64,000 bases of DNA, taken from positions 185,503 to 249,502 of the forward strand of contig JAVSML010025225.1 in assembly GCA_038503035.1 (NCBI GenBank), written 5' to 3'. Of this stretch, positions 24,250 to 35,615 are shown in pieces; the first letter of the stretch is position 1; each line of letters starts with the position of its first letter. Both the position numbers and the translations under genes were made by a program. Source of the DNA: Crocodylus rhombifer (lineage: Eukaryota > Chordata > Crocodylia > Crocodylidae). The notes beneath the pieces were generated by a model. It searched no databases and was not told the DNA's origin. It worked only from the letters and a program-made list of their open reading frames with translations.

Positions 24250-26238
24250 TTGGAGGAGATTTATGTAGGGGTGGAGGCAAGTGGCTCAACTGAGCCTGCT
24301 CGTCCTCTTGCTGTGCCTCTGCCTGCTGAGGAGGGGGAAAGTGCAGCAGCATCCACAGATGCATCCGGACCCCAGAAGCAAGTGGGTAGTGTGGTCTGGG
24401 ATCATTTTGAGCTGGCAGATGATCCCACATACACTATCTGCCTGCACAGCCCAGCCAAAACCAGCCTGGGTAAGGGAACAAAACATATGACTACCACAGG
24501 GATGCTGATGCATCTCTGCAAGCACCATCCCCTTGCTCTTGCTCCTTCTCACCCTGGCACCAGCAGGAATACGCCCACAGGGAAGTCCCCCACTCGCTCC
24601 AAAGACCCCATCCTCCCAAAGCAGAGGCAAGCCACACTGGAACAGTGAGGGAAAGGTGGACAGAAAATGGGGTGCATTGCAAGGCCGAGCGAGCTCACCC
24701 AGAGCTTTGAGGAGATGCATGCTGTCAATGGCCAGCCCTTCTCCTTCATTGAGCGGCCAGGGTTCAGGTGGCTCATGGCGCTTGCAGTCCCATCATACCA
24801 AGTACCCACACACACCACTTTCAGTATGCCATCCCTGTATGAGGCATGCAGGGAGTACTTGAAGGACGAGCTGCACATGGTAGGTCTGCAGGTGGCCTTA
24901 CACTTCACCTTGGACATCTGGAGCAGCCGGGGTGGAGACCATGCCTACCTTTCCCTCACAGGGCACTGATGTGACCAGTCAGGCCCTCGGTGGGCTGTCC
25001 TTCAAGCCAAGGTACTAGATGAGTCCCACACAGCAGCAGAGATCATGGGGGCTATGAGCAACCTGGTGCAAGTGTGGCTCGCTGAGCAGGGCGAGCTCAC
25101 CATGGCTTCATGGTCACTGACAGTGCTAATATGGTCAAGGTGGTCTGTGATGCCAACTTTGTTGGCATCTGCTGTGTGGCACACAAGTTGCACCTCGGAG
25201 GGGGACAGGGCTGCCAGTGATGGTGCCAGCACCACCAGCAACCTCATTTCCAAATGCAGGAATGTGGCAGGCTACTTCCACTGGAGCATCAAGAGAGGCA
25301 AGATGCTGTGGGACAAACAAACAAAGCTGAACATCCTGCAGCACAAAATCATGCAGCATGTAGAGACTCGGTGGAACTCTACATACCTGATGCTCAAGAA
25401 GCTGGTAGAGCAACAGAAGGCCATCCATGAGACTGGGGAGATCGGGATCAGTGGCCCCCTGAACAAAGCTGAGTGGAATACTATCTCCCAGATCTTGGTG
25501 AGCCTCAAGCCCTTCCTCGAGGCCACTGAGAGCCTCAGTGCTGCTGATGCCCTCCTTAGCCAGGTGATCCCCATAGTGAGGGAACTTCAGAGCCAAATGG
25601 AGAACTTCCAGGGGATCAATGTTCCTGGCTGGGGCAGGCCACTGTCACCATACATGCAGGCACTGGTGAGGCGGCAGAAAGAGGGCATCAGGAAATGGCT
25701 TGATCCCTTGCAGTCCAATACAGTCCATGTGCTGGCTGCCATGTGTGACCCAAGGGAGAAGGGCACTGTATGTGGCAGCCAAACACTGAATCTGTGGACG
25801 GAGGTGCTGGTAAAGAAAGTCAGGGAGGCAGAATGGCAGAGGTGGGGGGACGTGGAACAGGGGAATCCACTGTCTTATGCTAGCATGCCATCCACAAGCC
25901 AGTCTTGTCCTCCACCACAGGTACTGCCAATATTCACTAAGGGCATGGTTTCTATGGTGGGGTCCAGAGACACCAGACCCCAGCATCACGAAGTTAGTGC
26001 TCATACCTTGGTTGCTGCCTGTCTTGCCAAGGATGTGGAGCCGCTGCTGTGTGACCCCTTGGCCTACTGGGCAAGTCACATCCCAGTGTGGCTAGATCTG
26101 GCCACAGTTGCCCAGCAACACCTGTTTTGTCCACCGACCAGTGTGCCACGTGAGAGGGTGTTCAGCATTGCTGAGGATGTAGTGACACCGCACCACACCT
26201 GTCTGGATGCTGCTTTGGTGGAGCAGCTGTGTTCCTGA
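24250..26238 (+). pseudogene. hAT transposase with BED zinc finger, decayed
   Basis: The enzyme would bind the element ends and excise and reinsert them. One frame runs the whole length with stops at 24646-24648 and 24967-24969. A BED-finger-like segment (VWDHF... TICLHS... MHLCKHH, about 24400-24525) has Ser where a second Cys would be expected. FTLDIWSS (about 24905-24928) holds the first catalytic Asp. FMVTDSANMVK, with the second Asp (25119-25121), and ICCVAHKLHL lie in another frame at about 25107-25205, so two opposing frameshifts bracket them. Then VETRWNSTYLMLKKLVEQ (25350-25405) and the C-terminal dimerisation region DPLAYW... PPTSVPRERVFSIAEDVVTP (26050-26195) follow. A further frameshift at about 26229 separates the ending VFLKVKLPLLG. 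Non-functional. Confidence 0.85.
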
Positions 26239-26477
26239 AGGTGAAACTCCCACTGCTGGGGTTCCCAAGCTCCAGGTGCACACGGACTGAATGCCACCCT
26301 CCTCACTCCATCCACACCTATTTCCCTGTTTCATTTTTTTAAATCAGGTAATGCCCCACTCTCAGCTTGAAGGAACACTAATTACATCACCAGCCTACAG
26401 GGGAAGAATATGTCCCTGCTGAGCTCATTCCCCTGCCAGGACAAACTTGGAGATATGGGACGGGGCTACGGGGAAGG

Positions 26478-27165
26478 AGAATTCCACTGTCTAATCTATG
26501 TTGAGTCCATGAGTTTCTGTACGTAGGAAACTGATAAAGTGAAGTTCATAGGCCCGGTTGTGAAAAGTGGTTGGTAATTTGTTCCTTCTCCGGATCAGGC
26601 CCGAGAGACTGGAGGCAGAGTGTTTTTTTGGTGAGGAATGTGCCCCTGAAGGTAGGTATTGTGTTTGATAGATTCTGGTGTGCAGTTTGTGGGGGTACTA
26701 GAGATGGTTGGCAGGTTTGGTGTTTTGAGCTGTAGGAAGTTGGCTTCAGTTCTGGTGATGAGGTTAGGTGCTTGTTTGAAATTACAAACCACTTATCAGA
26801 GCTGGGCCTATGAACTGCAATTCATTAGCCTCCTAGGTAGTAGGTACAGAAACTCATGGACTCAATATAGGTTAGACAGTGGAATTCTGACACATTGCAA
26901 CCTGCCGGACATCTGGCTCCCCAGGTACCTCTGCACTTTTACCTTGGCTGCTATATCCCCCTTTGCCCCGTACCCCCCACCCCAGCCTGTCCCTCACCCC
27001 CTGATGCCTCCATTTCCATTTTCACTGACTGGCTTTCTTGCCTGCATTGCGTGCCAGGCCAGCCTCTGGCTTCTTTACTATTTCTTTCATCCAGGAGACA
27101 CACCAACTGCAAGTACTTCCTCAGCCTGACAAAGGGTTTTTCAACCTGAAAACTTCCTAAGAGCT
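26478..27165 (+). mobile_element. Penelope-like insertion with fold-back arms
   Basis: Segments at about 26478-26590 and 26775-26887 are reverse complements over about 110 bp. They share GGACTCAATATAGGTTAGAC / its complement, GAGTTTCTGTAC, and 'TTCATAGGCCC'. The right arm continues to a terminal block CCTGACAAAGGGTTTTTCAA then 'CCTGAAAACTTCC' near 27125-27160, similar to the Penelope-like tails elsewhere in the window. Inverted partial copies are a known outcome of Penelope insertion. Confidence 0.5.
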
Positions 27166-27505
27166 ATTTCTCTAACTATTCCATTTTTTTCATAATAAAC
27201 ATACAAACATAAAAACACAAGATAAGCCATCATACACACTACAAGTAACATATATCCAACATGACAGCTTTACTTCTTGCTGCCAGTCCCTTTATACAGG
27301 AAAGACTCTGTGACAGTTCTGTTTGGCTGCCTTAGATGCTGCTGGTGCTATTGCTGTTGAGCCAGCTACGTTATTTTCACCTGCCAGCATTTACAGTGGT
27401 TGACTGGACTGACGCTGTAGGGGAGGAGAAGACCTCACTGGGGCACACTGCCATGTTGTGCAGAGGCTCCAGCGCCAGGAAAGGTGCACCTAAACACACA
27501 CACAC

Positions 27506-27990
27506 AGTGTCACAAGCACCCATGTCACAAGTTTTGCCTGTTGACAGCCAGAGGCGCAGGGTCCCAGAACCCCAAGCACTGCTGCACCTATCTCGATAAG
27601 AGCTGGCAGGCTTCGTGGCTGCAGCAGGGCCTGTCAGCCAGGCCTGCAGTGGTTCCCCCCTGCCCCAAGCCAGACTCAGTGTCACAAGCACCCGTGTCAC
27701 GAGTTTTGCCTGTCGACAGCTGGAGGTGCAGGGTCCTAGAGTCCCGCTCCACCTATCTTGTTGAAACTTGACAGGCTTTGTTGCCTCAGCAGGGGCTAGC
27801 AAGCCTGCAGTTTTGACCCCACTGTGGCTTCACACATACAAGTGACAGGAGTTTGCCACTCAAGATTTTGGGGCGCTGTTTCTCCGAACCCCCTACACCT
27901 ATCTTCTTGAACCATGGCATGTTTCATGCCCTCAGAAGAGGCTACCATTCCTGTAAGCTTCATCCAAATCTGGCTAGAAATGACAAAGTT
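27506..27990 (+). repeat. Three tandem subterminal units of about 155-172 bp in the hAT element
   Basis: Units begin near 27506, 27678 and 27833. Units 1 and 2 share GTGTCACAAGCACCC, GTTTTGCCTGT, GACAGC, GCAGGGTCC, CACCTATCT, GACAGGCTTTGTTGCC and CAGCAGGGGC blocks; unit 3 is more diverged. They lie between the transposase and the right terminus. Confidence 0.75.
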
Positions 27991-28681
27991 ATAGCCTGTT
28001 TCGTCCTTCCCCATTATATCCTATGAGCAAAACATTGAAACGGGCAAAACGGCAAAACTTTTCAGTGGAACAAAATGGAACAGCCATTTCAACTCAAAAC
28101 AAAAGTCAAAATGAAACACTGTTCTGCTGAAATGTTGAAACGCTGGTTGAAATGAAATGCTTCCATTTTGCACAGCCCTACTAGGTGACCCCTGAGTGGG
28201 CACAGAATAAAGAAGCCGGGGGGTAGGGACCCAGAGATTCCAGCTGCTGTTACAGCTGGAGCAATAGAGGGAGTGACAGCCAGATGGCAGCTCAGGGGCC
28301 ACACCATAATGCCTTGCAGGCCACATAAAGCCTGTGTGCTGCCAATTGGACAGCCTTGATCTAAGCAGAAAAAAAAGTGTTATGTCCTTTAACTTTAAGA
28401 AGCCCTAATATGATGCAGATGCTAGAGCTGGTTGCTGTCTTATGCAGAGGCACAGTCCTGATCTGTAACCAAGGATGGACAAGAAGCAGACCTCTTCCAG
28501 TGAAGAAGACAGAAGGATAGATAAATAATGCCATCCAATACAATGATTAAATAGAAACATATATTGCCTTTTTAGTTAGTGTCAATAACAGAAAGCCAGC
28601 TTTTTCCTTCTGTATCCCATGTAAGTCATCCCTCCTTAGCAGGCCACCTACAGGAATTCCAGGATAGATAGGCCTGAAGGG

Positions 28682-29184
28682 GAAATTTGAAGGAGAGGGT
28701 AGTGATGATAGAAAAGAGGTGCGTGAGGGAAGACATTATAAGGTTTTACAAAATACTAAATGGCAAAGAGAAAGTAAATTATTATTTGCTCTCTCAGAAT
28801 ACAAGAACTAGGAGTGACAAAATGAAACTAATAGGTAGTAAGCTTAAAACTAACAGAAGGAAGCTCTTTTTCACACAGTGTGTTGTTAAAGTTGTGGAAG
28901 ATGACATTTTAGCCAGAATCAAAAAAGGAGTGGGCAAATTCTTGGAGGAAGGCATACCAGTAGCTATTGAACATGGGAGCTAGGGGCACAGCCTCTGAAT
29001 CAGAACTTCCTAGATCTTAAATGCTGGAGGCTGCAAGTGAGAGGAACAGAGGAAAACCCCTGGTCATACCCAGTTCACTCTCCTTTTCAGCCTCCAATCT
29101 CTGCCCCTGTGCGACACAGGATACTGGGCAAGATGAACCTATGGTCTGACCCAATAAATGACAGTTTTTACGTTCTTACTAGCC
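28682..29184 (+). mobile_element. CR1/L3-like LINE 3' fragment (old)
   Basis: A 98-codon frame (28687-28983) reads IIRFYKILNGKEKVNYYLL and then RKLFFTQCVVK, the C-terminal region of CR1/L3 reverse transcriptases ('RKxFFxxRVVxxWN'). The 3' part 'caggatactgggcaagatg' 'aacctatggtctgacccaat' 'ttttacgttctta' is the tail type of that LINE group. The subfamily differs from the GGGCTGGAAGGGACC copies. Confidence 0.72.
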
Positions 29185-29492
29185 AATTGCCCATCAAGAA
29201 TGACACAGGTGCGGGGGCGGGGGGAATGGGATGGCGTGCCACCTCCTAATGCCCCATGCTGCTGCTGTTCTGCCTCCTGCAGGGAGCGGGGTGGGGGAGC
29301 AGAGGCTGGCACTGCTGCCCTGGCTCCCCACCCCTTATCCAGTCTTTGGTGCAGCTTCAGAATTATGGCGGTGCTCTCCCACACTTGGAGCACTCTGATC
29401 GGCTGTTTCCATCAGCCAATCAGTGTGTGAAAAAAGCATTACGGACAGACAGACAGTCAGACAGACTTAGGCTTTTATAATATTAGAATGAT
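29185..29492 (+). mobile_element. Short interspersed element of uncertain family (RTE-like tail)
   Basis: Starts ACTAGCCAATTGCCCATCAA, similar in form to 'tagc-aatgcccgt' starts of widespread short retroelements. It ends with a (CAGA)n run and TTTTATAATATTAG. It is GC-rich inside and has no ORF of substance. Family is uncertain; an RTE-related SINE is my best guess. Confidence 0.4.
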
Positions 29493-29666
29493 GATTGTGG
29501 ATAAATTCAGGGAGAGCAGTTCATGCCTGAAAAAATACAGAGATGTTTTATGAGACCAACATGTAGGCAAGGCTAACATCACTGGGGAAGTGGATGAGCT
29601 GGGTGGGACATCAAGATGGTGGAAGAATGGGTGAAGCAACTTTTTTGTTACACAAGCTTTGGGTGT

Positions 29667-30649
29667 TGTCACAGGCTAGCTGGGCACTGTGACTATATCA
29701 ATTTAGTTGCAGACTGACTGAGCACTGCAACTTTATTAGCCACTGGGCTTTTTTGGTTCGGGATCAAGGAGGTGATGTTGGGAAGGAAAGCAATGACAAG
29801 TTTCACTTATAAAAAAGAATAAATGTTACCTATAAGAACAAAATATGAAGTTTGCACATATGATAGTTAGTAAAAAGGTTACGCTAATAAACAGACAACA
29901 TAACAATACAAGTTAAAATTGGCAGTGATAATTAAACAGACAAAGAAATTAACTAAGAGTTTTCACTTGGTTAGCAACTTATTGATAATCTCTCAGTTAG
30001 AAGATACACGTCAAGCTGATTCAGCAAAGTCAGGCGTTTCCGATTCACGCTGTCAGAGGTTAAACTGGAGGAAGGTCTCTCAGTCAGGATCTGGTCTTCA
30101 TTCAAAGATCTGAGGAAATGGGACAGCAATGACCTTTCCGTTCCATCCTTCCCTGAGGGTTACTTAACGTGCGAGTTCTTTTATATCCTGTTTATGCTAA
30201 TTTTTTGGTTATATAGTTTTTCATAGTGCTACTTTATAGCTGTTATCTTATAAGGTTAAAAGGTGTTAGAAATCATTACAATAAGTTACTGCCTAAGCTT
30301 GGGTTTACCCAATAAGCAAATTACACTACATTACTTTGGGGTCTGAGATTAACATGTCTCTACTTAAATTTAATCTACTATGTTAATTATACCTTGTGAT
30401 TACATTCATTCATTTTTACTGACTCTAAGTGAAATTTCATAAATCAGCTACATCTGCAGTTATATTCTTTAGTTCTGCTTTCTAAAGTTCATGCTGTCTG
30501 AAGATTAGTATAAAAAGCTGTATATAAATCTTGAGGGTTGTATTTCAGATAGACAGAAAAGTGCTCATAAGCTCTATTTCAGATAGCTTCAAAAAGCATT
30601 TTTTCTTGTTATAACTTGCTTGTTAACCCTTCTGGTTCTGGCCATCACA
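29667..30649 (-). mobile_element. Solo LTR of an endogenous retrovirus (983 bp)
   Basis: On the minus strand it begins TGTGATGGCCAGAACCAGAA and ends CCTGTGACA, the TG...CA form of retroviral LTRs. An AATAAA signal lies at 29732-29737, about 65 bp before the 3' end. It is flanked by GGGTGT at 29661-29666 and 30650-30655, a 6-bp target duplication. No gag, pol or env sequence adjoins it, so it is a recombination-derived solo LTR. A 6-bp duplication is typical of class II (beta-type) elements; class is inference. Confidence 0.78.
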
Positions 30650-31568
30650 GGGTGTTTACAGACAGGGAGGTTAAATCATGTTAAAAATGTCCACACGATC
30701 TAAGTTAACTCTATCTCCAGGGTAATCTAACTTAGATTGGGTTGGACATTTTTAGACCATTCTAACTGGCCTGAACTACCATACAGTTCCCAATGCAGCC
30801 CCAGGGATGGGAAAGCCCAGCCTCTGGCCCCAGCCCCATTGCTGTGCTTTTCCTACATCTTCCCTGGCACTGGGCTATTTTTGCCCCCCCCCAACCTCTC
30901 CTCCCCCACAAGACAGGCAACTTCCCTCATGTGCACCAACCAGCCCTCCCCCACAGCCCACCAAACCCTCTATTCTGCAAGCTGCTCAAGGTGCCAGTTT
31001 TACTGGCATTCACCAGTGCCAGGGGCAAAGGAAGTAAGTTGAGTTGGGGGAAAGGTAGGCAAGATCTGTGGCGGGGGGGGTCGGTTCACACTGGGGGTGT
31101 TTATCTCGAGGACTTGGGGAGTCAGGGAGGCTAAAAATAGCCCTTGGTTCCAGGGGCTGAGGGGAAGAGACCCCCCACCCCATTCTGCTGACAAGCTCCA
31201 CAAGCCTCCTGTTACCCACCCTGTGGACCCTGCCTATGCCCCAATCCCCTGATCTCCCCCACAGTCCCCATCTGCACCCCCAATTCTTCCCCCAGAGACC
31301 CCATTTGCACCTCCTATTCCCTGACCCCCCAGGACCTCATCTGCCTCCCTGATTGCCCCCCCCCCCCAGACCCCACATGCCTCCAACCTCCCCTCTCCCT
31401 CCTAACTCCCCTTTCATGGACCCTGCCTCATCCCCCCACAGAGCATGTTTGCCCCCCTGATGCTCCCAAGCACTCCCTCCACTAGGCCCCCCCATCCTGA
31501 TTTCAGGTAGCTACAGATTAAGCTGACCTTCCCCTAACCTCCTTCAATGCCCATACACAGCCTTTGAG
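30650..31568. mobile_element. Terminal-inverted-repeat element 'B', same family as element A
   Basis: The left end GGTGTTTACAGACAGGGAGG continues 'TTAAATCATGTTAAAAATG'. The right end 'taacctccttcaatgccc' 'atacacagcc' is its imperfect reverse complement. The left end aligns with the left end of element A over about 50 bp. The interior carries the same minisatellite as A in the opposite strand orientation (C-rich on +, 31200-31500). No transposase. Confidence 0.6.
31200..31500 (-). repeat. C-rich (G-rich on -) minisatellite in element B
   Basis: Units of about 50-55 bp read on the minus strand as 'GGGGTCTGGGGG', 'AATCAGGGAGGCAGATGAGG' and 'GGAATAGGAGGTGCAAATGG'. They match the units in element A at 47385-47750. 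Confidence 0.7.
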
Positions 31569-31570
31569 AA

Positions 31571-33044
31571 ATATGTTAAACGATTTTTTTTTTTAATGGA
31601 AACTCATTATCGACGAGCAAGCCTAAATTATTTCTTATACAACCACCCTGCCAGTTGATGTTTCAATCTGGAATAAGCTTTTACAATCAAGTAACAAATG
31701 TCATGATTCTCAGTTACCCCCTCTCGCCACACTGTCTTTAAACTGGTGCAGCAGGGTAGGAGAGCAGGCCCAGTATTGCTACTGTGGAAATGGTATCATC
31801 ATAGTCTTAACATTAGCAACTGTTATAATCACCTTAGAAGTCATAGAACAGAAGGAAGGCAGCAAGGCCATGTAGGTCTGTTCCCTGAGTTATAATGAAC
31901 CTCAGCTGACATCTGAATCATAGGATCTTAATCTTAAACTGATAAATTGCACACGGCACTGACATAGAACCTCACTGTGCTAAGCTCCCCTTTGGTTTTT
32001 TAAGTATGTCTTCCCTTTGTTGGAGAATAAGCATGTGTTGTCACAACTTGGCTGCCTAATTTTAACCACTAACGGGGTTGCTTATCCCCCCAGGATCAAG
32101 ATCCAGGCCAGAAATAGGAAGCAGAACGATGGTCATGTGTTTGACAAGGAGCCAGGCAACAGGCCAAAACACATTTGAGCCGGATGGAATTTCTTGCCCC
32201 TGTGAAAATGCAGTGCTAAATCTTCCTCCCCCACTCCTCTCTTTACGCACAAGTGGATCTCTCTAGTACAGTGAACTGTCACCCGAAACTAACAAGGAGG
32301 ATGTGTCTCCCAGCAATCTGAGCTTCGGTCAAAAGTTCATGACTTACCAGCCCTATGCCAACTTGGACCAAGATTTCTGGAATGGTTAGAAAAATATTTT
32401 AATGTAATTCACCTTGCTATGCTATTTCATTAATAACCTCTAAAAATGTGGAGAGTGCGGCCTGGAAATTCCTTGACATCCTCAGCATATGACTAATTAT
32501 AATGAAACTTTTATACTGACAGTGGAGGCACTCTTGTGAACTCTGTTTTCCCTGGAGTTTCATGGAATATTTAGCAAATGTAACCCATTTGCCATGTCCA
32601 TTTTTATATGCTACTAGCTGCTGAGTAGCCATTCATATCATATCACTTTTTCCATCTAATTCACTTTTGATTCTTCCGTTCGTCCTGTCTATTTTGTGGC
32701 ATTTTTATCTTATGTTATTTTGTTCATGCAAAACATAGATACACACATAGCCTCATTTTATCCATTATTGCTTTTATTTCCTATTTATCCACTTTGGTTT
32801 AAGTCTTTCTATGGAATCCTAAATATGGAGAGTTCTAAGTTGTTACGAGTTCAGAATATTAAAGACTGAAAGCCGTATCAGAAAGGAGCTCCACCAGAAG
32901 GGGATAGGGGTCTGATGTGCCATTGTAGATGGGTACCTACTTAAGTTGTGGTGAGACAAAACGTTTTCCGTGGCCCACTTGCAGCATGCAGAGCAAATTT
33001 TGCAAGCATTTCACAGCAGCTCCATGCCTTGATGCTGATTGGTA
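31571..33044. other. Unannotated intergenic DNA
   Basis: No gene or clear transposon recognised. Confidence 0.35.
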
Positions 33045-33204
33045 GAGAGGCCCCGAAAGAAAAGAGGGAAAAGGGGGCAGCCACCATCTTGATGGGTGCC
33101 CTTCATGCCACCCTGATTGATGTAGAGTCCCTGGTGGAAAAGGGAGGGGCAAGGGGGCAGCTGCTATCTTGTATGCTGCTCTTCACGCCACCTCACCAGC
33201 TGCT
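33045..33204 (+). repeat. Tandem duplication, two units of 80 bp
   Basis: Units 33045-33124 and 33125-33204 align through 'AAGGGGGCAGC', 'ATCTTG' and 'CTTCAYGCCACC'. They precede CAATAAAGACCACC at about 33219, an AATAAA signal, so an LTR fragment is possible but not shown. Confidence 0.6.
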
Positions 33205-34409
33205 ACCTTCCTCTCCAAGCAATAAAGACCACCGGCATTTGCTGGGAAGCCAGAAATGTATTTTTTATTAAGTTTTTGTTGTCTTGATTTTGCAGAAAGT
33301 GTGAAATCCAGGATTGTCTGTAAAATCCGCAAAACAGAGAATTAAGTAGGTCACTAATTATTAAATACAAAACAAGCATAATGCAATTATACATCTTTAA
33401 ACAAACATTTTGCAGTGTTTTCCATTTTTACATCTTGCTTCTGGCACAACTTTAAAAATGAGACCTTGTGCTACCAACTGGGCAGCTTCTGATTTTTTGT
33501 AACTGTGAATCTAGAGCAACTGCATTGCCTTCAGCTAAATTACTCTGGATTCAGACCAGAATAACTGAGATCCTTTCCAGATTAACAACTGAAAGGGATC
33601 CAGAATTAAACTAATGCCCTACATGGCAGAAGAAGCATAGAATATGTTCAGAACTGTTCAACCCCCAGCTCCCCAAATACGACCGATAGTGGATAAAACA
33701 CGATAATGAATATTTTAAATAGGGATTTGATGAAGTTACAAAGAAGGACAATCCCCCCCATGTTGCTGTCCATTTCTTTAAAGCATGAAATGAAAGGTTT
33801 GATCCTGGGTCAGCTCATTTTCCCATCCATTTGGCAAAATGACCCACCACCCTGCATGGCAAAATCATGCATCTTCTGTTTCTACAGCTGCCAGTTAATG
33901 CTTGTACCACTTTGAAATGTGGTGTTAAGACATCCAGACCCTCCACCCAGGTTAATAAGCTTTTTCACAGGTCTAGTGGTGGAACAGGAAGGTAAAACTG
34001 CCCTAAAGGAGCAGCTTGGCTTTCCTTTGCCATAAGGGGCATTCTTAAGCAAGTTGCTTCTTGCAATCATCCCCAACCAGTAGAACAATCTTTTGAAGAT
34101 TGTTCCACCCAGAGGTGTAGCAGGGCAGCTCTGTGCCCTGGGTATAGCTGGTACACGGGTCACCACTATCTGCTGTACTACTAGCAAAGCTGTTAACACT
34201 GCTGACCCAATCACCTTCCCTCCTCCCACCTTTCAGTTAACCAAAAACAGAAAGAACTGAAAACATCTATCAAAAATATGCTACAAAGAAATTTCAGAAT
34301 TCAAAACATTTTGAACAGCCACCATAAATATTTGGAGCTGTTGCCCTGTGGGTTCAGGCCAACTCTCAGGATCTCAATATTGTGCTGTTATACAGGAGGG
34401 TGTAACACA

Positions 34410-34925
34410 ATTGCACATATACAAACACACAAATCAATTAGGTGTATACACACACACACTACCAGCTCAGGCACATACACATCCAAACCAGCCTAGGCAC
34501 ATGCATACCTATTACCAGTGCAAGTACATACACTATACACCCCAGAAGTTAGACACAGATCACTAATTCATATATCATGCACACAATGCCATATATACAC
34601 ACACACATACCACTCACACTAGCAACTTAGATACACACACGTTCAAAATAACTAGTTTAGGTTCATGTACACCTATCACCAGTTTAAGCCCGTACATGCT
34701 ATACACACCAAATTTAGACAGAATCAGTTACCAGTTACCAACACCTGCACATTCAATACACATATGTGGATTACTAATTCATATACCATACACACACACA
34801 ATGATATCTATATATGTATATATATGTGTATTCACTAATTTACACATATATCACCCACCTACACATACACACAAGTGAGTTCCTAAGTTGGGTATTGTGA
34901 TATGTATGTATGTATGTATGTGCTT
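34410..34925 (+). repeat. CA-rich and TGTA microsatellite cluster
   Basis: Interrupted ACACAC, CATACAC and TATATA stretches recur across 0.5 kb, ending in a (TATG)n run at about 34898-34921. Imperfect longer-period repetition is visible around 'caccagttta'/'taccagtgca' and 'agatacacaca' motifs. Confidence 0.7.
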
Positions 34926-35554
34926 AGTGTACTTGCAATACCTGGGGAAAGGTTAAGGTAAGAAAGAAGAAGTGTAGGGAGTTAAAGTTACCAGGTCCAG
35001 GATTAGAACTGGTAGACTACAGGGGCCTGGACTGAAGAAATGAGGCTTGGGGGTAACTTTAGGTTAATTGATTAAAAGACAATGCCCAAAGGCTGCAGAA
35101 CAGCGAAGCATGCCAGCACAGAGTCTGGAACTGGAGCCAGAGCTATGGAGGAGCTGAAAAGGTAGATGGAGAGGGGGGAAAATGGGACTAAGGGAAAGTG
35201 TGAGTGTTAAAGAGGGGCTCTGGATGTGAGGAGCCAGAGGCTGGTTCCAGGGCAGCTAGAGAAGTTGCAGGGAGCAGCAGTAGGTGCTGGGAGCTAGAGA
35301 AAACTGCAGGACAGCCACGAAAAGTGGGGAACCTGGGGGGCAGAGATAACTACAGAAGGTGTCGGGGAAGCATGAAAACAGTAGAAAATCATAGGAAAAG
35401 CAGCAGGACAGCAGGAAAGCAGAGAAAGGTAGCAGAAAGTCACAGGGAAAAGGCAGTAGGAGCAGGGGAGGCTGAGAGGTGGCAGAAAAGGGGAGATGGA
35501 ACTGGGAGGAGATCGGGAAACTAGCAGAGAGGGTGGGGACTGGAGCTGAGAGAG

Positions 35555-35568
35555 AGAGAGAGAGAGAA
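35555..35568 (+). repeat. (AG)n microsatellite
   Basis: GAGAGA run at the end of a purine-rich stretch (about 34960-35600) that carries no recognisable gene. Confidence 0.8.
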
Positions 35569-35615
35569 TGAGGCTGGAATTTAAGATAAGGAAGGGACTG
35601 GGATTTAGTAAAACA

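Larger units (their letters stand above)
22735..28180 (+). mobile_element. hAT (Ac-type) DNA transposon, 5.45 kb, both ends present
   Basis: The termini are TAAGGCTGTGTGAAATTTTG (22735) and, in reverse complement, TAGGGCTGTGCAAAATGG (28180). They are flanked by CTAGGTGG (22727-22734) and CTAGGTGA (28181-28188), an 8-bp target duplication with one mismatch, as hAT elements make. The TAGGG start resembles the Ac-type end. A hAT transposase relic lies inside. Secondary insertions (a Charlie-like end at 23219, a Penelope-like fold-back at 26478-27165) have lengthened it. Confidence 0.82.

Noticed and set aside
31200..31500. C-rich tract considered as a proline-rich coding exon
   Set aside because: Matches a minisatellite found in opposite orientation in element A; no splice sites or conserved frame.
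35204..35524. 106-codon plus-strand ORF, Glu/Arg/Gly/Ser-rich
   Set aside because: Purine-rich low-complexity DNA; composition alone keeps the frame open.
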